Below, piece after piece: positions 51,687 through 62,900 of a stretch of 64,000 nt of DNA. This stretch comes from Oscheius dolichura. Its lineage: Eukaryota; Nematoda; Chromadorea; Rhabditida; Rhabditidae. Under the pieces are notes generated by a model that did not search any database, was not told the DNA's origin, and saw only the letters and a program-made list of their open reading frames with translations. Position 1 is the first letter of the stretch. Each line of letters starts with the position of its first letter. The DNA lies in the NCBI GenBank assembly GCA_932521035.1, contig OW051493.1, positions 2,666,001 through 2,730,000 of the forward strand, read 5' to 3'. The position numbers were made by a program, and so were the translations under genes.

Positions 51687-53661
51687 CCCTGCAATCTCTT
51701 CCTCCTCCTGGCTAACTGACCCCGTCCTCCCCTCCCAGCCAGACTTCTTTGATCACTAAAAGAGTGAAAAGAGCAGCAGACTATGCAAATTTTGAGCTCT
51801 TTGTTCCCCGATTTTGTCCTACATCGTGTTGCTTTCGCACCTCAAATATTTGCTAAAAGTGCGTAACCTGGGGCCCGGACTGTCCGAGTGCACAGAGAGA
51901 ACAGCGACTCTCCCGAACGCAATTTGACCTCTGGACCTGGTGGGACCAGAAAAAGTTTCCCCCTTTCAACTTGGAATGTGTGTCCATATTTCGAGAGGGT
52001 AGTGTGTAGAGTTGAAGCTAGAGAGAGAAGGGAGAAAAATGTCAAATTGAATGGGACGAGTGGCCCGTCCCCAGGGGGATACAGAGCTCACTTGAGGCCT
52101 GTCCTCGAGCTGGTGTTGATCTCGAGTGATCTCTCTGGAGGGAGCCAAAAAAGGGAGAGAGCGTATTTTTAGAAGAGGAGAGAGAGGCCAGGGCAGCTGG
52201 CCGAAAGTAACTAGCAGGACAGGATGTTCACGTGCCCCCCTGATCTCTCTCGAAGAAGACAGCTACCAGGAGGACAAGGACCGACTGATGGCCGCGCTTG
52301 TCGCGGGGGTCGATATGGCATTATCACGGCGGTGTTCCGAGAGGAGCCATCGGGGCAGAAAGCATAAAAGCCACATCTTCTCTCCTCCAGATAAGAGCCA
52401 GTTTTTTCTATGTGCTCCGTGTCTCTAACTGATAGCAGGGCGACCCCGAGCACATAGTTAGCAACTAGTAGTCAAGGGAGCGACTCGCTGGCAGAACACA
52501 CATCCCCCACACGTTCGACCGCCGCTTTTGTGCTTTTCCCCCTGCTGGGGCGCTGGCTACTTCTCGCAGAAAACAATGGCGCGTGCGTCGGATAGTTGAG
52601 TGGACCCCCGGTCAAATAGAAGACGTTTGTCAAACCCCCGGGAACCATACTTAAACGGGGAGGAGGATCCAGAGAGAGAGAGAGAGAGAGGCGCCGCGCC
52701 CAGCCAGCCATCCAGGAGCCTCTCCTCTTTTACACAGGGAGGATGCATGGCCCTCCTCCTCTTTTCCTTTCCCCTTCTCGAGACAGTTATTTCGGCACCA
52801 GAGGTCAATGATAAGCCAGTACGGTGTCCAATTCCTCTCCTCCCGGCCTTCCTCCTCCGGAGTATAGAGAAGAACCAAAGAGTTCACCCGTCTCCTCTCA
52901 TGGGGCGTGCGTTGCCTCGAGGGGCGCGGTCAGTTTTTCGCGGTTTTACTCTGGGGCTCTTCATAGAGTGTCCACCTCAGTTCGAAGTGGCCATTCCCCA
53001 GCCCTCCTCCTCCTCCTCCTCGTCTTTGGTCCCGTTTCCTGTTCCTTTCGTCAGTTGAACTGTCTGGAAGTTACAACACGCGGTTCCCGGTGATCAAACC
53101 CTGTCCTCCCTATAAACCAACTCTTCCCAGTGTAACCCAGGTCAAAGAGAGAGGTGGCCATCTGCTGCCGTCTCTTATCAGCTGCTGACCCAATCCTTGT
53201 CCTCTCCCCTCTTTGCAGGTGGACGTTGCCCTGTAGAAACCCCCTAATCTTGGAGATCTTGAGGCCAAAAGAGGCCAATTACATCGTAAAACAAGCTGTT
53301 CAAGGGTCGCCTGTAGATGACATCTTCTGGCCATCCATTTTCTCAATTTCCGTGAATAGTCGTGTGTGTTCCACTGAATATTTTGTCTCCTGGCGCATCT
53401 TCCGAAAATAATTATCTGATTACTTGTACAGTACAAAAGCAGCTTGCCTCCCCATTTTCCGCTTCTGTTCTCCTCCCTGCCAAGTGTCCATTCCCTCGTC
53501 CTTCGTCCTCCTCGTTCCCCCGACGTCATATAATAGGGGGGTTAACATCGACTGAGTTCATCCAACCCTGCCGGGTACAATAAAACGTCCTGTTCCTCCC
53601 CCTGTCCTTTTCCTCTTCCTTCCCCCCTCTCAACTTCCTCTATTCTAATTTCCAGGGTACA
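51687..53661. other. Upstream region of the M13 peptidase cluster
   Basis: About 2 kb without a supported gene. It contains an (AG)n microsatellite at 52671-52691 and pyrimidine-rich tracts near 53580-53650 that lead into the TTTCCAG acceptor before the first M13 gene. ORFs on both strands lack motifs. Confidence 0.5.
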
Positions 53662-56101
53662 ATGTGGTGGTATCTGATAGTCCCGGCAGTCGTCTTGGCG
53701 GCCCCTCACCTGCCCATCTTCGACCCGACGCCCGAGGTCTCGCCGGTCTTTGTCGAGGCGACAAAGAAGTTCAGCGTGGCGATGAACCTCAGCGTCGATC
53801 CGTGTGAGGACTTCTTCCAGTTCTCGTGTGGCAATTGGATAGCCAGCCATCCGATTCCCTCGTACCTGACCTCGTACAACGAGTTCAATGTGCTCCGGGA
53901 GAAGGTCCAAGACGAAATGAAGGGTAGGTGTCACTCCTCCTCCTCCTGTAAACTTCTCTTTTTAGCTTTATACGATTCGAAGGAGACGTCTCCCTCCAAG
54001 GCCATCACCAATGTCAAGATTATCTACCACGTCTGTATGGGCGAGGAGGCCATCGACAAGTCTGGAACACGTGATGTCCTCACGGAAATGGCTGTAAGTC
54101 CGAGACAGAATACCCTGACCAATAATACCTTCAGCTGATGGGCTACTTCCCTATTGTCCATGGAGCCAAATGGGAGTTGCGTCGCTTCGACCTAACGGAC
54201 CTGCTTATCAAGGTGGCCGACGCCCGGGGAATTGACATCTTCTTCGACGCCTCCGCCGGTGTGGATATCAAGAACGTGACCAGGAGGATATTGAGCTTCG
54301 ACCAGGGAATCCTCGGCCTCGGACAGGGAACTCGCGATTACTACCTGGACAAGATCAAGTTCGCCAAGCAGATCAATGCCTACAGGAACCTCCTTATCAA
54401 GAGGGTCAGTCCTCCACCCCACAGACATCATCCTCCCCCTTTTTAGGTGTCCCTGCTGACAGAAGACGCTGGCCTCCCTGTGAACAACGACAAGATCACC
54501 GCCGATGTAGACGCGGTCCTCGAGTTCGAGACCCGTTTTGCCGAAATCTTGGTCCCAGAAGACGAGAGGAGGAACTACTCGGCCCTCTACCATTCGAGGC
54601 AGCTCTTCGACCTGAACACGATGCTGCCCCTCCTCGACTGGAAGAAGTACTTCCTCTCCATCACCCCCTACTCCATTCACCACTACATCAATTCCAATCC
54701 GGAGATCGTCGTCACCGAGCCGGAATACTTCGATAGGCTGACTGGCCTCCTGAACTCGTCCAGCCCCGAAGTCATCACCAACTACATCTTCTTCCGCTAT
54801 ATTTCTCAATTCAATCTCGAACTCGGCTCAAAATACGAACAGATTGAACAGGACTTCTCCAAGGCCATGTATGGCAGGAAACAGCAGCCCCCTCGATGGA
54901 AGGACTGCATCAACGCGGCCAACGGGAAGATGTCCTACGCCTCCGGGGCCATGTACGTGAGGAAGCACTTCGATAAGGAGTCGAAGACGGCCACCCTGGA
55001 CATGATCACCGATCTGCAAAGTGTCTTCTTGGATATGTTGAAGGAGAACGTCTGGATGGACGAGGAGACGAAGAAGTACGCCGAGTTGAAGGCCAACGAA
55101 ATGAACAAGCTCATCGGCTACCCGGACTTCCTCCTGATGGATGAGAAACTGGACGAGTGGTACAAAGACCTCGAGCTGCTGCCGACCGACTCCTACACCC
55201 AGATCAACACCAAACTGATCAAATTCTTCTCCGATTTCCACTACAAACGTCTGTTGGAGGTGGTGGACAGGGACGAGTTCAGCAGCAACTCGGCCACCGT
55301 CAACGCCTTCTATTCCAGCATCAAAAACGCCATCAGTGAGTTCCTGTCTCTATTTTTAATCGTTCACTGATTTTCAGTCTTCCCAGCGGCCATCCTCCAG
55401 CCTCCATTCTTCAACAAAGAATATCCCAAGGGACTGAACTACGGCGCCATTGGAGCAGTCATCGGACACGAGATCACCCACGGCTTCGACGACCAGGGAC
55501 GACAGTTCGACGCCATTGGAAACCTCCGCTCCTGGTGGGACGACACAACCGCGCACAACTTCAAGGAACGGGCCCAGTGTATCATTGACCAGTACGGAAA
55601 CATCACTGTAAGTTGGCTTCTTCTTCCAAATTAAATAATGATTACAGGCTCCTCGGGTGAATGTGAACATCAACGGGAAGCTGACGCTCGGGGAGAACAT
55701 CGCGGACATCGGCGGAGTGAAGGAAGCCTTCCGGGCGTACAAGAGGTACCTCTCCAAGCACGGAGAGGAGAAACGGATACCCGGCTTCGAGCAGTTCGAC
55801 AACCATCAGATGTTCTTCATCGGCTATGCTCAGGTTGGACAAGGCTACCTAGCGAAAACTATCACGCCCGCCTTTTAGAACTGGTGCGGCCACATGACCC
55901 CGGAGGCAGAAGTCAGGCTCCTCTTGACCGATCCCCATTCCCCTGGACAATACAGGTTCGTCCTCTTCCTCTCTTTCTTTTCATTAATTCATAAATTATA
56001 GGGTAAATGTTGTCCTGGGCAATCAGCCGGAATTCGCCGAGGCCTTCAAATGCCCCGCGGCCTCTCCAATGAATCCGGATGCCCGATGCGGTGTCTGGTA
56101 A
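53662..56101 (+). CDS. Secreted M13 metallopeptidase (neprilysin-like), copy 1
   Basis: Eight exons (53662-53923, 53966-54093, 54135-54404, 54447-55335, 55378-55607, 55648-55833, 55879-55955, 56002-56101) encode 713 aa. The N-terminus is a cleavable signal peptide ([16 protein letters not shown]), so the enzyme is secreted rather than a type II membrane protein. [13 protein letters not shown] opens the peptidase domain. The zinc site is complete: GHEITHGFD (HExxH) and GENIADIGG (third ligand Glu and catalytic Asp). [12 protein letters not shown] precedes it, and the protein ends RCGVW, the family's CxxW terminus. It should cleave peptides on the amino side of hydrophobic residues. Exons 5 and 6 carry tracts shared with copy 2. 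A poly(A) signal is at 56230-56235. Confidence 0.96.
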
Positions 56102-56908
56102 CGACGACGGCGTGGCATCTCTAGGTGCACAGCTATTTCTGTAATATAGTCCCCCCTCTCCACCTCTCCTTGTGTGTGATGTGATCACTCGTGCAATTGG
56201 TATATCATATTGATACTCCACCGCCCATAAATAAATGTATTTATGTCATTTTTATTGCGGGGGCAAGAGGGAGGAGGACGGCGGTCTACAGGGGCATCGG
56301 GGCGGCCAGATGGGAAAGGGGCATCTTGGAGTGTTCATATCCAGAGAGCAAGAACATATAGACTGCAAAACCTTATTCCGATTTGAAAGCTCATCTTTCA
56401 AGGGCTCCTAAATGTTGCCGCCCTGGTTCTCATCCAGACATCCTCCGGGATGACGAGGTCTAATGTGTTGCGAACGGCAGGCAGAGGGGAACACACCGAC
56501 AGCATCATCTTCTAGTCTTTCTCAGGCCGTTGACTACTAAAGATCTGGACCACGCGGTGCCTAGCAGTCGGAACTTTGAAATGGCGGTTTCTCTAGGAAA
56601 TTACAGCACTGCGCGCCGTATCAAATGTATAAGAAAACAATCAGGACTATTTTGTTCCAGTGTAACACGTTGTTTTCGCTTCTTCCTTTTTTTCAAGATG
56701 TAGTTCAAGCAAGCTGTTACTTTTATGCGGAATGACTCTAGCTTCCAATTTCTGATACCGACTTTTTTTTACCGGAAATCCATCTTCCCGTCTCGGTTCC
56801 ACTCAAAGGATGCGAACTCTGCCGGTCGTCCACCGCCATCCTACCTTTATCAGCCGTTTCCCGTTTTCCCTTTTCACCAAATTAGTACATTTTAGCCAAT
56901 TTTAGCCA
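56102..56908. other. Spacer between the two M13 genes
   Basis: It holds the copy 1 poly(A) signal. Just before the next ATG the ten bases TTTTAGCCAA occur twice in tandem (56890-56909), offering two adjacent splice acceptors. Nothing else is recognised. Confidence 0.5.
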
Positions 56909-59900
56909 ATGATAACATGGGATCTGCTCCTCCTCCCAATAATCTTGGCTGCCCCTCGTCTTCCCCTCCTCGAGACGACTGCCAACCCGTCCTCCCTTTT
57001 CCATGAGGCGGCCGAGAAGTTCCAAGCTGCGATGAACCTCAGCGTCGATCCCTGTGAAGATTTCTTCCAATTCTCTTGTGGAAATTGGATAGCCAACCAT
57101 CCCATTCCCTCCTACATGATGTCTTATACCAATTTCAACGAGATCCGGGAACGGGTCCAGTACCGGATGAAAGGTACGGGCCAGCCCCCTTTCCAATACA
57201 TTAGAAACAGCGCTCTATGAATCGAAGGCGACTTCCCACTCGAAGGCTATCGAAATGGTTCGAAGGGTCTACCAAGCTTGTATGGGCATCGACGACATTG
57301 AGAAGATAGGAGCGAGTGCAGTTCTCAACGACATCGCTGTAAGTCACTTTCACTCCAGGAGGGCGTTCTATTCAGTCCTTGGGCCATTTTCCAATAGTCC
57401 ACGGAGACAGGTGGCAAGGGGAAAAGTTCGACTTGACGGATCTCCTGATCGGAGTAGCTCATTCCCGCGGCCTGAAGATGACTGCCGTCTTTGTCGATGT
57501 CGACGCCGATTTGGACATCCAAAATGTCACCAGGAGAGTCCTCAACGTAAGTGGCCGTCTGCCTTAGAAGTGGCTGTTTCAGTTTGACCAAGGAGTCCCC
57601 ACGTTGGGAGAAGGCACTCGTAACTATTACCTGGATAAAGTCAAGTATGCCAAACAGATGAATGCCTACAGGAATTTCTTGATCAAAATGGTGAGAACAG
57701 GGAGTAGAAAAGAGAGTAGTAATCCTCTAGGCTGTCCGCCTGACGGAGGATGCCGGCATTCCGGTGAACGAGGAGAAGATCACCTTGGACGTCGATGCTA
57801 TTCTCGACTTTGAGACTAGATATGCGAAGATACTCGTCCCGGAGGACGAGAGACGAGATCTGACTGCGCTCTACCATAAGAAACGGCTCAGCGACGTTCA
57901 GTCACTTGTCCCCGGGGTGGGTACTCTTGCCCCTAGATACATCACTGCCTTCAGGTCAACTGGAAGAAGTACTTCCTCTCCACGACTCCTCCTGTCGTCC
58001 ACGATTACATCTCCTCCAATCCTGAAGTTGTCATCTTCGGATGGGAGTTCTTCGAGCAGCTGACCGCTCTCCTCAAGTCCACTGATCCTGAAGTCATCAC
58101 CAATTATGTCTTCATCCGCTACTTGACTCAGTTGTCCCTAGAATTGGGAGGCAAATACGAGCAGATCGCCCAAGACTTTGCAAAAGGCATGTTCGGCAGA
58201 AAGCAGCAGCCCCCTCGATGGAAGGACTGCATCAACGCGGCCAATGCCAAGATGTCCTACGCCTCCGGGGCCATGTACGTGAGGAAGCACTTCGATAAGG
58301 AGTCGAAGACCATGGCTCTCAATATGATTGCTGATCTTCAACGGGTATTTTTGGAGCTACTGGAGGAGAACAGCTGGATGGACGAGGAGACCAAGCAGTA
58401 TGCCGAGTTGAAGGCACGGCAGATGAATAAACTCATCGGCTACCCGAACTTCCTTCTGGTGGATGAGAAACTGGACGAGTGGTACAAGGAGGTTAGTCAT
58501 ACCGTAAAGATAATAGAGGACCCCTTCCAGCTGGGCATCCTCCCGACGGACAACTACAAGGAAATCGTCTCCAAGCTGTTAAAATTTTCCTTGGACCACC
58601 ATTACCGCCGGCTGTTGGAAGTCGTCGACCGAGACGAGTTCACTAGCAACTCGGCAGCTGTCAATGCCTACTACAGTGCCATCCGGAACGCCATTAGTTT
58701 GTTATCCTCCTGAAAAATGGAACAAGAAGGATTCAGTTCTACCCGCCGGCATTCTGCAATCGCCATTCTTCCACAAGAACTACCCCAAAGCGTTGAACTA
58801 CGGCGCGATTGGCTCGATCATTGGACACGAAATAACCCATGGATTTGACGATAAAGGTAACGGGAAGACATGGGACGGGCTTACGTTTTTTACCGAAAGA
58901 AGAGACAGCTTATAATGCTCCGAAAGGAGCTAATGCTCGCCTTTATTCTATATGACATTGACAAAGGGGATTGAATAGTAAAAAAAGCTAGGCAAACGGA
59001 CGCTTCTCTCCATAGGACGGCGGTCTGCTGCCCCTAAATTGAAAAATGAGCAAACGTCTGCAAGAACAAACTGTATCGTCGACAGGGTTGACTCTTGCGG
59101 CTATCATGAATCCAAGAGGAGCCCCGTTTAAACAGCAATAGACGATGGGGCAACAGTAGACGGCAGACGATGAGCAGAACGATGTCTTCCACTCCTCTCT
59201 AAAACATTCTCGTTATAAAAGAACCTGTGAAACCAACCAAACGAGACTCTTTGTTATATTGAGAAAAAAACAGTGGCTTCGTCCGTTCTTCTTTCGTCTC
59301 CAAAGCCGTCTGCCGTCTGCCTCAAGCTCTTCTGCCCGCCTCCCTGCCTTCCTCCTCCTTCCTTGTCCTCCTTTCTCCTTTTTTAGCCCTCAGGCTTGGT
59401 CCTCTGTCCTCCTCTTCCCTCTTCTTTCTTCATTCTCTTATCTCCGTCTTTCTCCTTTTTATAGCCATCAGGCTAGGCCTCCCTATGGGGGACGTGTGGC
59501 CTTTTACGGTGTCTCCCACATCTCGAACCATCTGGCTTGACTACCTCAAATGGGGTGCTCATCTCCCATTTGAGGCTCAAAACAAAATAGGGATCGGCAC
59601 CCATTCCAGTAGTATACTAGGTCTGTCAGTGTCTTTTAAGAAACCCCCTGACTTATTGTCTTTTTTATTGTTAAAAAGAACAAATTTTATTCAAAAATAA
59701 CACTTTTTCTAAAAAAAAAGGGCTACCCCAAAAAAATGACACTAGGGGTTTGTGATTCAGAGGGCTATTTGATTTAACACTTTTGAATTTTCAACATTAT
59801 TTAGGCATCTTTGCAAGGGAGTGGATCGCGAGGTATTCATTTTCTGATTTTCTGGGAAGGGGGACGGGCCTGAAAATCGGTAAATGGGCCAACCGAAAAA

Positions 59901-62900
59901 GGGGTGTTTTTCGGGATTTTTGAATAAAAAACAGCGATATTTTGGCGAATTTTTTGGTTGGAAAGTGCGAACAAAGGGTGATTTTTCGGGTGGGTCAAGG
60001 GGTGCGTTAGAAAGGGTAAATATATACTACTGAAAATCCCGAACCAGTTATAAGTGTGCATATTTACCCTTTCTTTTTTACCGATTTTCAGGCCCGTCCC
60101 ACTTTTTTGCGTTAGTGTTTTCAAGCCATTATTGGCTATTTTTTGATTGATTAAAATTGACAGTCTGCGGATTTTAACGATTTTATCGGACACTCATGTT
60201 GTGCATTTACTACATTCCTTTGAGATTATTTATCCAGTCTTATCACACAATAATATCATCGCACAATGATGGTAATACATTATTATTATGATTATGCATA
60301 CTGAAAAATTGAAAGATAAAATGAATAACGAAAAAAAGGAAATTTGATAGATTGTGGGATTACGCCATAGCAAAGGAAACGATTGGGAAAAGAAAAAGTA
60401 ACGAAGATGTAGCACAAGGAACCGGCAATCAGCAGATTTACGCTTCCTTTCGTCCGTTGGATCTCGGCTTCACGAAACCGCTAGAATATCAAACGTTATG
60501 GCAAAAATATTAAAAGTTATGTGCAATGCACCAATAATCAGAAAATCAGAAAATGAATACCTCGCGATCCACTCCCTTGCAAAGATGCCTATGGTGAGTA
60601 GTAACAGTCCGATCGTGATGCGCATATGAAGCGTCACCTCTCGAAAGCCTGCTTGCAACTCAGCTCGCTAAAAATTACAATAAATTATGTACTTCAATTC
60701 TAAAACATAAATATTTAGGCCCTATGGTTATACAATTAGAATAACGTACCAATGACTCGTGCCTTAGTTTCGCTGACTCATCAACTTGCTTGAGTGACTC
60801 GTGTCTTACTTTTTCCGACTCATCAAAATGCTTGAATAACTCCTTCTAAAATTTAATTTTTAAAATTTTTTAAACATAAATATTTAGGGCCATGGGTATA
60901 TAATTAGAATAACGTACTTGTGAGTCGTGAACAGATTTGATCAATTCCTTTAAACTGTAGCTAGCCGTGATGTCGTCCTAAATAATAAAAGATAGTCACT
61001 ATGAATAATTCTCCGAATATAAAATGAAAATCAGTCATTAAAATATTTTCCTATTTGAAAAATTACGAAAACGCAACCTGTGAAGTATTCGACGAGTTGC
61101 ACCGTTTCTGGCATAACAGTGGAATGTAACGAGAAGTGGAGAAAGTCTATAATTTTAAGTAGCGTATAAAAAAATATAAGTTAACAAACGGAAACATAAA
61201 ACAATTTTAAACAAACCTTCATTGCGAATGGAATCAAGTTTGCCTTCATAACACGATGCATGTATGCATTCTTAGTATCAACGAAGGCATCTTGTTGTGA
61301 GATTAGTCCCCTAAAACGGCACAATTTAAGCAAATAATGACTACAAAAATGGTGACAAAAATAAATCGTAGGTAAAGAATATTATGCTACACGAGATCCC
61401 AAACCACGGCCCGTTATCCGGGAATTAGATTTGCGTGCGCGCACGAAACTTCATGCGTAGTGTGTACTATCGTATTCTACTTGGTCAATGGGTGCGCACA
61501 TATGATTGAAAAAGATAATTTTGGAGGAACTGGAATTTCGGTCGATATTGAAAGAAAATGACTTTGGTAAAGCCAGCAAAGCATGGAATAGTAAGAATAC
61601 GAATTGCTTTATTTCAGTAACGCATTCTACTCTGCATAAAACTATATTTTACAGCATAATTCTTTTTTTAATTCGAATTGTTATACTCTAAAACAATTCA
61701 GTGAATGAAGAACAACAAACAATGTAAACATCCACATTGAAAAGGGATAATACGTTGATTCGAATGGAAATTTTACAACAAAAACAAATCACGTGAAAGG
61801 GCGCTTGGGAGAAGTGGAAGGAACGATTGAAGCAGGGCAGGGGTAACACAAGGATCAAAATCATAGATCATGAAAATAATGTTGAAAATTGATGATTTAT
61901 TCTGCAGTGTCAAAAATGGTCTGCATTAAAAAAGTGTTATAGGTTAAAAAATTTTTGAATATATGTATAAAAATAAATTAAATAATGTTGAAAATTCAAA
62001 AGTGTTAAATCAAATAGCCCTCTGTATCACAAACCCCTAGTGTCATTTTTTTGGGGTAGCCCTTCTTTTTTTTTAAAGAAAAAGTGTTATTTTTGAATAA
62101 AATTTGTTCTTTTTAACAATAAAAAAGACAATAAGTCAGGGGTTTCTTAAAAGACACTGACGCCCAACAGACCTAGTATACTACTCATTCCACACCCACG
62201 GGTGCTCTCTCAAAGCGATGGGGAGGCGGCGGGGCGGCAGAGGAGCGGGCAGACGACAGCAGACGACAGAACGATGACATCGAAAAAAAACTGCTAAATC
62301 AAATAAGCCAACGTCTAGAATAACAAATTGTTTCGTCGATCGAGTCGACTCTTGCGGCGGCTCGGCTTCCAGCAGCAGTCTCCCTCCGAGCAACGGGCGA
62401 CGATGGAACGAGCAGCAAACGACCAACGCGGCGCCGGTCATCTTCTTCCGTGTCCCTATAAAAGAGTCGCGTTACTGGCCTAAAACTGATAAACTAACCG
62501 AACGAGAGTCCTGTCCGGGATAGTAGAACAGCTGCTTCGCCTTCTTCTTCTTCTTCTTCTCCAAAAGGGCTGGCCGCTTCCTCGGACTCTTGCCGTCCTC
62601 CTCCTCCTCCGCTGTCCTCTCTCTCTTTATAGACCTTGGGCTAGTCTTCCTCAAATGGGGTGCTCATCTCCCATTTGAGGTAAGTTGCAGGGGGTGGGGG
62701 GTCGGCTCGGAGGTCCGGAGATCCGCCCATCAGGAACAGGGCCCATTCGGATCATCAGCTTGCCGGTTCCTCGCCTTTGCTCGGGGACCCAAAGCAACTT
62801 TTTAAAAAACGGACTGTAAAACAGCCGTGTGAGAGAAAGGGAAAGAATTTAAAAAAGCGAAGCGACGGCATCAACGAGATTTGCAGCCGTCTCGACAGGT

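Larger units (their letters stand above)
59608..62185. mobile_element. Polinton/Maverick-like non-autonomous element with a cargo gene
   Basis: The ends are inverted repeats of about 195 bp (59608-59801 and about 61980-62185), starting AGTAGTATACTAGGTCTGT and ending in its inverse. The six bases CATTCC occur directly outside both ends (59602-59607 and 62186-62191), a 6 bp target duplication. A 6 bp duplication, long terminal inverted repeats and 5'-AG...CT-3' ends are the published Polinton/Maverick signature, although none of their core genes (polymerase B, integrase) is present in this short copy. The interior holds a spliced gene on the minus strand (60470-61310) and a nested MITE (59861-60100). 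Confidence 0.75.
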
